Shown here in pieces: positions 1 through 10,974 of a DNA stretch of 64,000 nucleotides. This DNA comes from Ptiloglossa arizonensis (Eukaryota; Arthropoda; Insecta; Hymenoptera; Colletidae), in NCBI RefSeq assembly GCF_051014685.1, contig NW_027478396.1:620001-684000 (forward strand). Reading direction: 5' to 3'. Under the pieces are notes generated by a model. It did no database searches, had not been told where the DNA came from, and was given only the letters and a program-made list of their open reading frames with translations. The position numbers were made by a program, and so were the translations under genes. Position 1 is the stretch's first letter. Each line of letters begins with the position of its first letter.

Positions 1-28
1 TTCGAGTATCAGACTTGCGAAAATTTTG

Positions 29-44
29 ATGGTTTCTCAACCAT
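29..44. other. Perfect 6 bp dyad with 4-nt loop (representative)
   Basis: ATGGTT, loop TCTC, then AACCAT form a perfect inverted repeat in the first monomer and in the many units that combine GATGGTTTCTC with AACCATTCC. Units with CATGCATTCC, CAAGCATTCC or GATGATTTC lose pairing. In units with the GTTTCCAACC deletion the stem stays perfect and the loop shrinks to three bases. Confidence 0.8.
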
Positions 45-66
45 TCCTTAACTTCAAACTCCGATA

Positions 67-94
67 TCTCGCGAACGGATTGACGAACTCGAGA
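67..94. other. Conserved monomer core (representative)
   Basis: The core reads TCTCG at 67-71 and CGAGA at 90-94 (5 bp inverted arms, 18-base spacer). Within or overlapping it are TCGCGA and CTCGAG palindromes and a direct repeat CGAAC at 72-76 and 84-88, 12 bp apart. By eye this is the least variable part of the unit. The commonest changes are CTCGCG to CCCGCG and ACGGATT to ACGCATT. It could be a protein-binding or nucleosome-positioning element; no function is shown. Confidence 0.6.
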
Positions 95-1239
95 AATTCC
101 TGTTGCATCTGAAAGTAGAAACTCGCCCGATTACAACGGTATGTGAATTTTTCCCCTAGGCCATTGTAGTTATTGGATTCGAGTATCAGACTTGCGAAAA
201 TGTTGATGATTTCTCAACCATTCCTTAACTTCAAAGTCCCATATCTCGCGGACGGATTGACGAACTCGAGAAATTCCTGTTGCATGTGAAAGTAGAATGT
301 CGCCCGATTACAACGGTATGTGTATTTTTCCCCTAGGCCTTTGAAGTTATTGGTTTCGAGTATCAGACTTGCGAAAATTTTGATGGTTTCTCAACCATTC
401 CTTAACTTCAAACTCCCATATCTCGCGAACGGATTGACGAACTCGAGAATTTCCTATTGCATCTGATAGCCGAAACTCGCCCGATTACAACGGTATGTGT
501 ATTTTTGCCTTAGGCCATAGTAGTTATTGTATTCGAGTATCAGACTTGCGAAAATTTTGATGATTTCTCAACCATTCCTTAACTTCAAACTGCCATATCT
601 CGCGAACGCATTGACGAACTCGAGAAATTCCTGTTGCATGTGAAAGTAGAATCTCGCCCGATTAGAATGGTATGTGTATTTTTCCCGTAGGCATTTGTGG
701 TTATTGGTATCGAGTATCAGGCTTGCGAAAATTTTGATGGTTTCTCAACCATTCCTTAACTTCAAACTCCCATATCCCGCGAACGGATTGACGAACTCGA
801 GAAATTCCTGTTGCATGTGAAAGTAGAAAGTCGCCCGATTTCAACGGTATGTGTATCTTTCCCCTAGGCCTTTGTAGTTATTGGTTTCGAGTATCATACT
901 TGCGAAAATTTTGATGGTTTCTCATGCATTCCTTAACTTCAAACTTCCATATCCCGCGAACGGATTGACGAACTCGAGAAATTCCGGTTGCATGTGAAAG
1001 TAGGAGGTCGCCCGATTACAACGGTATGTGTATTTTTCCCCTAGGCCTTTGAAGTTATTGGTTTCGAGTATCAGACTTGCGAAAATTTTGATGGTTTCTC
1101 AACCATTCCTTATCTTCACACTTCCATATCTCGCGAACGGATTGACGAACTCGAGAATTTCCTATTGCATCTGAAAGCACAAACTCGCCCGATTACAACG
1201 GTGTGTGTACTTTTCCCCTAGGCCATTCCAGTTGTTGGT

Positions 1240-2655
1240 TTGGAGTATCAGACTTGCGAAAATTTTGATGGTTTCTCATGCATTCCTTAACTTCACACTT
1301 CCATATCTCGCGAACGGATTGACGAACTCGAGAATTTCCGATTGCATCTGGAAGCAGAAACTCGTCCGATTACAAAGGTATGTGTATTTCCACCCTAGGC
1401 CATTGTAGTTATTGGTTTCGAGTATCACACTTGCGAAAATTTTGATGGTTTCTCAACCATTCCTTAACTTCAAACTCCCATATCTCGCGAACGGATTGAC
1501 GAACTCGAGAAATTCCTGTTGCATGTGAAAGTAGAAAGTCGCCCGATTTCAACGGTATGTGTATCTTTCCCCTAGGCCTTTGTAGTTATTGGTATCGAGT
1601 ATCATACTTGCGAAAATTTTGATGGTTTCACAACCATTCCTTATTTTCACACTTCCATATCTCCTGAACGGATTGAGGAACTCGAGAATTTCCTATTGCA
1701 TCTGAAAGCAGAAACTCGCCCGATTACAACGGTGTGTGTACTTTTCCCCTAGGCCATTCCAGTTGTTGGTTTCGAGTATCAGACCAGCGAAAATTTTGAT
1801 GGTTTCTCAAGCATTCCTTAACTTCAAACTTCCATGTCTCGCGAACGGATTGACGAACTCGAGAGTTTCCTATTGCATCTGACAGCAGAAACTCGCCCGA
1901 TTACAATGGTATGTGTACTTTTCCCCTAGGCCATGCCAGTTATTGGTTTGGAGTATCAGACTTGCGAAAATTTTGATGGTTTCTCATGCATTCCTTAACT
2001 TCACACTTCCATATCTCGCGAACGGATTGACGAACTCGAGAATTTCCGATTGCATCTGGAAGCAGAAACTCGTCCGATTACAAAGGTATGTGTATTTCCA
2101 CCCCAGGCCATTGTAGTTATTGGTTTCGAGTATCACACTTGCGAAAATTTTGATGGTTTCTCAACCATTCCTTAACTTCAAACTCCCATATCTCGCGAAC
2201 GGATTGACGAACTCGAGAAATTCCTGTTGCATGTGAAAGTAGAAAGTCGCCCGATTTCAACGGTATGTGTATCTTTCCCCTAGGCCTTTGTAGTTATTGG
2301 TATCGAGTATCATACTTGCGAAAATTTTGATGGTTTCACAACCATTCCTTATTTTCACACTTCCATATCTCGCGAACGGATTGAGGATCTCGAGGATTTC
2401 CTATTGCATCTGAAAGCAGAAACTCGCCCGATTACAACGGTGTGTGTACTTTTCCCCTAGGCCATTCCAGTTGTTGGTTTCGAGTATCAGAACAGCGAAA
2501 ATTTTGATGGTTTCTCAAGCATTCCTTAACTTCAAACTTCCATGTCTCGCGAACGGATTGACGAACTCGAGAGTTTCCTATTGCATCTGAATGCAGACAC
2601 TCGCCCGATTACAACGGTATGTGTATTTTTGCCCTAGGCCATAGTAGTTGTTGGT
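1240..2655. repeat. 4-mer higher-order repeat, two copies (708 bp)
   Basis: Units 1,240 / 1,417 / 1,594 / 1,771 pair with 1,948 / 2,125 / 2,302 / 2,479. The shared diagnostics are GTTTGGAGTATCAG, then CACACTTGCG, then CATACTTGCG with TTTCACAACC, then an ACC(A)AGCG-type unit. The offset is exactly 708 bp (4 x 177). The same four-unit series is embedded in the 9-mer downstream at 3,541-4,248, which suggests this 4-mer is a sub-duplication of that pattern. Confidence 0.9.
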
Positions 2656-2792
2656 TTCGAGTATCAGACCAGCGAAAATTTTGATGGTTTCTCATGCATT
2701 CCTTAACTTCAAACTTCCATATCTCGCGAAAGGATTGACGAACTCGAGAATTTCCTATTGCATCTGACAGCAGAAACTCGCCCGATTACAAT

Positions 2793-4385
2793 GGTATGTG
2801 TATTTTTCCCCTAGGCATTTGTAGTTATTGGTTTCGAGTATCAGACTTGCGAAAATTTTGATGGTTTCTCAACCATTTATTAACTTCAAACTCCCATATC
2901 TCGCGAACGGATTGACGAACTCGAGAAATTCCTGTTGCATGTGAAAGTAGAAAGTCGCCCGATTTCAACGGTATGTGTATCTTTCCCCTAGGCCTTTGTA
3001 GTTATTGGTTTCGGGTATCATACTTGCGAAAATTTTGATGGTTTCTCATGCATTCCTTAACTTCAAACTTCCATATCCCGCGAACGGATTGACGAACTCG
3101 AGAAATTCCGGTTGCATGTGAAAGTAGAAGGTCGCCCGATTACAACGGTATGTGTATTTTTCCCCTAGGCCTTTGAAGTTATTGGTTTCGAGTATCAGAC
3201 TTGCGAAAATTTTGATGGTTTCTCAACCATTCCTTATCTTCACACTTCCATATCTGGCGAACGGATTGACGAACTCGAGAATTTCCTATTGCATCTGAAA
3301 GCACAAACTCGCCCGATTACAACGGTGTGTGTACTTTTCCCCTAGGCCATTCCAGTTGTTAGTTTCGAGTATCAGACCAGCGAAAATTTTGATGGTTTCT
3401 CAAGCATTCCTTAACTTCAAACTTCCATATCTCGCGAACGGATTGACGAACTCGAGAATTTCCTATTGCATCTGACAGCAGAAACTCGCCCGATTACAAT
3501 GGTATGTGTACTTTTCCCCTAGGCCATTCCAGTTATTGGTTTGGAGTATCAGACTTGCGAAAATTTTGATGGTTTCTCATGCATTCCTTAACTTCACACT
3601 TCCATATCTCGCGAACGGATTGACGAACTCGAGAATTTCCGATTGCATCTGGAAGCAGAAACTCGTCCGATTACAAAGGTATGTGTATTTCCACCCTAGG
3701 CCATTGTAGTTATTGGTTTCGAGTATCACACTTGCGAAAATTTTGATGGTTTCTCAACCATTCCTTAACTTCAAACTCCCATATCTCGCGAACGGATTGA
3801 CGAACTCGAGAAATTCCTGTTGCATGTGAAAGTAGAAAGTCGCCCGATTTCAACGGTATGTGTATCTTTCCCCTAGGCCTTTGTAGTTATTGGTATCGAG
3901 TATCATACTTGCGAAAATTTTGATGGTTTCACAACCATTCCTTATTTTCACACTTCCATATCTCGCGAACGGATTGAGGAACTCGAGAATTTCCTATTGC
4001 ATCTGAAAGCAGAAACTCGCCCGATTACAAAGGTGTGTGTACTTTTCCCCTAGGCCATTCCAGTTGTTGGTTTCGAGTATCAGACCAGCGAAAATTTTGA
4101 TGGTTTCTCAAGCATTCCTTAACTTCAAACTTCCATGTCTCGCGAACGGATTGACGAACTCGAGAGTTTCCTATTGCATCTGAATGCAGACACTCGCCCG
4201 ATTACAACGGTATGTGTATTTTTGCCCTAGGCCATAGTAGTTGTTGGTTTCGAGTATCAGACCAGCGAAAATTTTGATGGTTTCTCAACCATTCCTTAAC
4301 TTCAAACTCCCATATCTCGCGAACGGATTGACGAACTCGAGAAATTCCTGTTGCATCTGAAAGTAGAAACTCGCCCGATTACAAC
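2793..4385. repeat. 9-mer higher-order repeat, copy 1 (1,593 bp)
   Basis: This copy begins where the sequence becomes identical to that 1,593 bp downstream, just after ATGG versus ACGG near 2,792. Full units start at 2,833, 3,010, 3,187, 3,364, 3,541, 3,718, 3,895, 4,072 and 4,249. A rare marker, AACCATTTATTAAC, occurs in the first unit and again at +1,593. The copies differ at few sites. I noticed 3,086/4,679, 3,165/4,758, 3,238/4,831 and 3,515/5,108. Confidence 0.93.
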
Positions 4386-5993
4386 GGTATGTGTATTTTT
4401 CCCCTAGGCATTTGTAGTTATTGGTTTCGAGTATCAGACTTGCGAAAATTTTGATGGTTTCTCAACCATTTATTAACTTCAAACTCCCATATCTCGCGAA
4501 CGGATTGACGAACTCGAGAAATTCCTGTTGCATGTGAAAGTAGAAAGTCGCCCGATTTCAACGGTATGTGTATCTTTCCCCTAGGCCTTTGTAGTTATTG
4601 GTTTCGGGTATCATACTTGCGAAAATTTTGATGGTTTCTCATGCATTCCTTAACTTCAAACTTCCATATCCCGCGAACTGATTGACGAACTCGAGAAATT
4701 CCGGTTGCATGTGAAAGTAGAAGGTCGCCCGATTACAACGGTATGTGTATTTTTCCCATAGGCCTTTGAAGTTATTGGTTTCGAGTATCAGACTTGCGAA
4801 AATTTTGATGGTTTCTCAACCATTCCTTATTTTCACACTTCCATATCTGGCGAACGGATTGACGAACTCGAGAATTTCCTATTGCATCTGAAAGCACAAA
4901 CTCGCCCGATTACAACGGTGTGTGTACTTTTCCCCTAGGCCATTCCAGTTGTTAGTTTCGAGTATCAGACCAGCGAAAATTTTGATGGTTTCTCAAGCAT
5001 TCCTTAACTTCAAACTTCCATATCTCGCGAACGGATTGACGAACTCGAGAATTTCCTATTGCATCTGACAGCAGAAACTCGCCCGATTACAATGGTATGT
5101 GTACTTTACCCCTAGGCCATTCCAGTTATTGGTTTGGAGTATCAGACTTGCGAAAATTTTGATGGTTTCTCATGCATTCCTTAACTTCACACTTCCATAT
5201 CTCGCGAACGGATTGACGAACTCGAGAATTTCCGATTGCATCTGGAAGCAGAAACTCGTCCGATTACAAAGGTATGTGTATTTCCACCCTAGGCCATTGT
5301 AGTTATTGGTTTCGAGTATCACACTTGCGAAAATTTTGATGGTTTCTCAACCATTCCTTAACTTCAAACTCCCATATCTCGCGAACGGATTGACGAACTC
5401 GAGAAATTCCTGTTGCATGTGAAAGTAGAAAGTCGCCCGATTTCAACGGTATGTGTATCTTTCCCCTAGGCCTTTGTAGTTATTGGTATCGAGTATCATA
5501 CTTGCGAAAATTTTGATGGTTTCACAACCATTCCTTATTTTCACACTTCCATATCTCGCGAACGGATTGAGGAACTCGAGAATTTCCTATTGCATCTGAA
5601 AGCAGAAACTCGCCCGATTACAAAGGTGTGTGTACTTTTCCCCTAGGCCATTCCAGTTGTTGGTTTCGAGTATCAGACCAGCGAAAATTTTGATGGTTTC
5701 TCAAGCATTCCTTAACTTCAAACTTCCATGTCTCGCGAACGGATTGACGAACTCGAGAGTTTCCTATTGCATCTGAATGCAGACACTCGCCCGATTACAA
5801 CGGTATGTGTATTTTTGCCCTAGGCCATAGTAGTTGTTGGTTTCGAGTATCAGACCAGCGAAAATTTTGATGGTTTCTCAACCATTCCTTAACTTCAAAC
5901 TCCCATATCTCGCGAACGGATTGACGAACTCGAGAAATTCCTGTTGCATCTGAAAGTAGAAACTCGCCCGATTACAACGGTATGTGTATTTTT
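4386..5993. repeat. 9-mer higher-order repeat, copy 2
   Basis: This is the second copy of the 1,593 bp 9-mer, with the AACCATTTATTAAC marker in the unit at 4,426. Identity to copy 1 runs to 5,993 and ends at the TTTACCC variant. The next unit (6,019) departs from the series, but the TTTATTAAC marker reappears in the unit at 6,196, so a rearranged remnant of a third copy may follow. Confidence 0.93.
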
Positions 5994-8320
5994 ACCCTAG
6001 GCATTTGTAGTTATTGGTTTCGGGTATCAGACTTGCGAAAATTTTGATGGTTTCTCAACCATTCCTTAACTTCAAACTCCCGTATCTCGCGAACGGATTG
6101 ACGAACTCGAGAAATTCCTGTTGCATCTGAAAGTAGAAACTCGCCCGATTACAAAGATATGTGTGTTTTCCACCTAGGCCTTTGTAGTTGTTTGTTTCGA
6201 GTATCAGACTTGCGAAAATTTTGATGGTATCTCAACCATTTATTAACTTCAAACTCCCATATCTCGCGAACGGATTGACGAACTCGAGAAATTCCTGTTG
6301 CATGTGAAAGTAGAAAGTCGCCCGATTTCAACGGTATGTGTATCTTTCCCCTAGGCCTTTGTAGTTATTGGTTTCGAGTATCAGACTTGCAAAAAATTTT
6401 GATGGTTTCTCATGCATTCCTTAACTTCAAACTTCCATATCCCGCGAACGGATTGACGAACTCGAGAAATTCCGGTTACATGTGAAAGTAGAAAGTCGCC
6501 CGATTACAAACGTATGTGTATTTTTCCCCTAGGCCTTTGAAGTTATTGGTTTCGATTATCAGACTTGCGAAGATTTTGATGGTTTCTCAACCATTCCTTA
6601 TTTTCACACTTCCATATATCGCGAACGGATTGACGAACTCGAGAAATTCCTGTTGCATCTGAAAGAAGAAACTCGCCCGATTACAAAGATATGTGTGTTT
6701 TCCCCCTAGGCCTTTGTAGTTGTTTGTTTTGAGTATCAGACTTGCGAAAATTTTGATGGTTTCTCAACCATTCCTTAACTTCAAACTCCCATACCTCGCG
6801 AACGGATTGACGAACTCGAGAAATTCCTGTTGCATGTGAAAGTAGAAAGTCGCCCGATTTCAACGGTATGTGTATCTTTCCCCTAGGCCTTTGTAGTTAT
6901 TTGTATCGAGTATCATACCTGCGAAAATTTTGATGGCTTCACAACCATTCCTTATTTTCACACTTCCATATCTCGCGAACGGATTGACGAACTCGAGAAA
7001 TTCCTGTTGCATGTGAAAGTAGAAAGTCGCCCGATTTCAACGGTATGTGTATCTTTCCCCTAGGCCATTCCAGTTGTTAGTTTCGAGTATCAGACCAGCG
7101 AAAATTTTGATGGTTTCTCATGCATTCCTTAACTTCACACTTCCATATCTCGCGAACGGATTGACGAACTCGAGAAATTCCTGTTGCATCTGAAAGTAGA
7201 AACTCGCCCGATTACAACGGTATGTGTATTTTTACCCTTGGCATTTGTAGTTATTGGTTTCGGGTATCAGACTTGCGAAAATTTTGATGGTTTCTCAACC
7301 ATTCCTTAACTTCAAACTCCCGTATCTCGCGAACGGATTGACGAACTCGAGAAATTCCTGTTGCATCTGAAAGTAGAAACTCGCCCGATTACAAAGATAT
7401 GTGTGTTTTCCACCTAGGCCTGTGTAGTTGTTTGTTTCGAGTATCAGACTTGCGAAAATTTTGATGGTTTCTCAACCATTCCTTAACTTCAAACTCCCAT
7501 ATCTCGCGCACGGATTGACGAACTCGAGAAATTCCTGTTGCAACCGAAAGTAGAAACTCGCCCGATTACAACGGTATGTGTATTTTTGCCCTAGGCCATT
7601 GTAGTTATTGCATTCGCGAATCGGACTTGCGAAAATTTTGATGATTTCTCAACCATTCCTTAACTTCAAATTCCCATATCCCGCGAACGGATTGACGAAC
7701 TCGAGAAATTCCGGTTGCATGTGAAAGTAGAAAGTCGCCCGATTAGAACGGTATGTGTATTTTTCCCCTAGGCCTTTGAAGTTATTGGTTCCGAGTATCA
7801 GACTTGCGAAAATTTTGATGGTTTCTCAACCATTCCTTATTTTCACACTTCCATATCTCGCGAACGGATTGACGAACTCGAGAATTTCCGATTGCATCTG
7901 AAAGCAGAAACTCGCCCGATTACAACGGTGTGTGTACTTTTCCCCTAGGCCATTCCAGTTGTTGGTTACGAGTATCAGACCAGCGAAAATTTTGATGGTT
8001 TCTCAAGAATTCCTTAACTTCAAACTTCCATATCTCGCGAACGGATTGACGAACTCGATAATTTCCTATTGCATCTGAATGCAGAAACTCGCCCGATTAC
8101 AACGCTATGTGTATTTTTGCCCTAGGCCATAGTAGTTGTTGGTTTCGAGTATCAGACCAGCGAAAATTTTGATGGTTTCTCAACCATTCCTTAACTTCAA
8201 ACTTCCATATCTCGCGAACGGATTGACGAACTCGAGAAATTCCTGTTGCATCTGAAAGTAGAAACTCGCCCGATTACAACGGCATGTGTATTTTTCCCCT
8301 AGGCCATCGTAGTTATTGGT
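5994..8320. repeat. Mixed monomers with a 7-mer pair
   Basis: Units start at 6,019, 6,196, 6,373 and so on. The unit at 6,373 holds the only 1-base insertion in the window (TTGC followed by six A). Units 6,019 and 7,259 share CGGGTATCAG, CCCGTATCTC and TTTTCCACCTAGG, separated by seven monomers plus that inserted base. The variant order in between is not a clean higher-order copy. Nothing but satellite is present. Confidence 0.85.
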
Positions 8321-8851
8321 TTCGAGTATCAGACTTGCGAAAATTTTGATGGTTTCTCAACCATTCCTTAACTTCAAACTCCCATATCTCGCGAACGGAT
8401 TGACGAACACGAGAAATTCCTGTTGCATCTGAAAGTAGAAACTCGCCCGATTACAACGGCATGTGTATTTTTCCCCTAGGCCATTGTAGTTATTGGTTTC
8501 GAGTATCAGACTTGCGAAAATTTTGATGGTTTCTCAACCATTCCTTAACTTCAAACTCCCATATCTCGCGAACGGATTGACGAACTCGAGAAATTCCTGT
8601 TGCATCTGAAAGTAGAAACTCGCCCGATTACAACGGCATGTGTATTTTTCCCCTAGGCCATTGTAGTTATTGGTTTCGAGTATCAGACTTGCGAAAATTT
8701 TGATGGTTTCTCAACCATTCCTTAACTTCAAACTCCCATTTCTCGCGAACGGATTGACGAACTCGAGAAATTCCTTTTGCATCTGAAAGTAGAAACACGC
8801 CCGATTACAATGGTACGTGTACTTTTCCCCTAGGCCATTCCAGTTATTGGT
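8321..8851. repeat. Local run of near-identical monomers
   Basis: The units at 8,321 and 8,498 differ at one site I could see (CGAACACGAG versus CGAACTCGAG), and both carry ACGGCATGTG. The unit at 8,675 begins the same way but then shows CCCATTTCTC, ACACGCCCG and ATGGTACG. That variant recurs many times further right (near 14.4, 16.5, 20.8, 23.8, 27.1, 38.5, 39.5, 43.8, 48.7, 50.9 and 51.7 kb). The pair fits single-monomer tandem duplication. Confidence 0.85.
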
Positions 8852-10974
8852 TTCGAGTATCAGACCGGCGAAAATTTTGATGGTTTCTCAAGCATTCCTC
8901 AACTTCAAACTTCCATATCTCGCGAACGGATTGACGAACTCGAGAATTTCCTATTGCATCTGAATGCAGAAACTCGCCCGATTACAACGGTATGTGTATT
9001 TTTGCCCTAGGCCATAGTAGTTGTTGGTTTCGAATATCAGACCAGCGAAAATTTTGATGGCTTCTCATGCACTCCTTAACTTCAAACTTCCATATCTCGC
9101 GAACGGATTGACGAACTCGAGAATTTCCTATTGCATCTGACAGCAGAAACTCGCCCGATTACAGTGGTATGTGTATTTTTCCCCTAGGCATTTGTAGTTA
9201 TTGGTTTCGAGTATCAGACTTGCGAAAATTTGGTGATTTCTCAACCATTCCTTAACTTCAATCTGCCATATCTCGCGAACGCATTGACGAACTCGAGAAA
9301 TTACTGTTGCATGTGAAAGTAGAATCTCGCCCGATTACAATGGTATGTGTATTTTTCCCCTAGGCCACTGTAGTTATTGGTTTCGTGCATCAGACTTGCG
9401 AAAATTTTGATGGTTTCTCAACCATTCCTTAACTTCAAACTCCCATATCTCGCGAACGGATTGACGAACTCGAGAAATTCCTGTTGCATCTGAAAGTAGA
9501 AACTCGCCCGATTACAAAGATATGTGTGTTTTGCCCCTAGGCCTTTGTAGTTATTGGTTTCGAGTATCAGACTTGCCAAAATTTTGATGACTTCTCAACC
9601 ATTCCTTAACTTCAAACTCCCATATCTCGCGAACGGATTGACGAACACGAGAAATTCCTGTTGCGTCTGAAAGTAGAAACTCGCCCGATTACAACGGCAT
9701 GTGTATTTTTCCCCTAGGCCATTGTAGTTATTGGTTTCGAGTATCAGACTTGAGAAAATTTTGATGGTTTCTCAACCATTCCTTAACTTCAAACTCCCAT
9801 ATCTCGCGAACGGATTGACGAACTCGAGAAATTCCTGTTGCATCTGAAAGTAGAAACTCGCCCGATTACAACGGTATGTGTATTTTTGCCCTAGGCAATT
9901 GTAGTTATTGGATTCGCGTATCGGACTTGCGAAAATTTTGATGATTTCTCAACCATTCCTTAACTTAAAATTCCCATATCCCGCGAACGGATTGACGAAC
10001 TCGAGAAATTCCTGTTGCATGTGAAAGTAGAAAGTCGCCCGATTACAACAGTATGTGTATTTTTGCCCTAGGCCTTTGAAGTTATTGGTTTCGAGTATCA
10101 GACTTGCAAAAATTTCGATGGTTTCTCAACCATTCCTTATTTTCACACTTCCATATCTCGCGAACGGATTGACGAACTCGAGAATTTCCTATTGCATTTG
10201 AAAGCAGAAACTCGCCCGATTACAACGGTGTGTGTACTTTTCCCCTAGGCCATTCCAGTTGTTGGTTTCGAGTATCAGACCAGCGAAAATTTTGATGGTT
10301 TCTCAAGCATTCCTCAGCTTCAAACTTCCATATCTCGCGAACGGATTGACGAACTCGAGAATTTCCTATTGCATCTGAATGCAGAAACTCGCCCGATTAC
10401 AACGGTATGTGTATTTTTGCCCTAGGCCATAGTAGTTGTTGGTTTCGAATATCAGACCAGCGAAAATTTTGATGGCTTCTCATGCACTCCTTAACTTCAA
10501 ACTTCCATATCTCGCGAACGGATTGACGAACTCGAGAATTTCCTATTGCATCTGACAGCAGAAACTCGCCCGATTACAGTGGTATGTGTATTTTTCCCCT
10601 AGGCATTTGTAGTTATTGGTTTCGAGTATCAGACTTGCGAAAATTTTGATGGTTTCTCAACCATTCCTTAACTTCAAACTCCCATATCTCGCGAACGGAT
10701 TGACGAACTCGAGAAATTCCTGTTGCATCTGAAAGTAGAAACTCGCCCGATTACAAAGATATGTGTGTTTTGCCCCTAGGCCTTTGTAGTTATTGGTTTC
10801 GAGTATCAGACTTGCCAAAATTTTGATGACTTCTCAACCATTCCTTAACTTCAAACTCCCATATCTCGCGAACGCATTGACGCACTCGAAAAATTCCTGT
10901 TGTATCTGAAAGTAGAAACTCGCCCGATTACAATGGTGTGTGTACTTTTCCCCAAGGCCATTCCAGTTATTGGT
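8852..10974. repeat. Partial 8-mer and 7-mer duplication
   Basis: The units at 8,852 and 9,029 match 10,267 and 10,444 (offset 1,415 bp, 8 monomers minus 1). The shared rare marker CTTCTCATGCACTCC is in 9,029 and 10,444. The units at 9,382 and 9,559 match 10,621 and 10,798 (offset 1,239 bp, 7 monomers), sharing TTTTGCCCCTAGG and TTGCCAAAATTTTGATGAC. The change of offset means one monomer (9,206, itself 176 bp) is absent from the second copy. Confidence 0.85.

Larger units (their letters stand above)
1..177. repeat. Representative satellite monomer (first unit)
   Basis: Landmarks in order, as monomer positions: TTCGAGTATC at 1-10; an A4T4 tract at 20-27; a dyad ATGGTT-TCTC-AACCAT at 29-44; CCTTAACTTC near 46-55; a conserved core at 67-94 that contains TCGCGA (69-74) and CTCGAG (88-93); GTTGCAT near 102-108; GCCCGATTACAACGGTA at 125-141; a T-run plus CCCCTAGG ending near 160; then a variable stretch before GTTATTGG. 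Variation between monomers is concentrated at a few alternatives. These are ACTTGCG / ACCAGCG / ACTTGAG, CAACC / CATGC / CAAGC, CTCGCG / CCCGCG, GAAATTCCTG / GAATTTCCTA, and the four bases before the final AG. The consensus holds 10 CpG dinucleotides. Confidence 0.95.
1..1239. repeat. Seven monomers, left part of window
   Basis: Units start at 1, 178, 355, 532, 709, 886 and 1,063, all 177 bp. The last three (709-1,239) carry the same variant series as 2,833-3,363, 12 monomers downstream: a CATACTTGCG unit with CATGCATTCC and CCGGTTGCATG, then a unit with CTTATCTTCACAC. They are therefore an older or partial relative of the 9-mer that follows. The array evidently continues to the left of the window. 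Confidence 0.9.

Noticed and set aside
1..177. Identity as human alpha satellite or the Arabidopsis 178 bp centromere repeat.
   Set aside because: Unit length is similar, but the landmarks do not match what I know of either family. I could not run an alignment, so the family stays unnamed.
137..177. Promoter-like TATTTTT stretches.
   Set aside because: They are part of every monomer, have no associated gene, and give no evidence of directed transcription.
6373..6550. Possible junction of unrelated sequence at the unit with six consecutive A (TTGCAAAAAATTTT).
   Set aside because: The unit is only one base longer than usual and the flanking monomers are normal. It is a single-base insertion.
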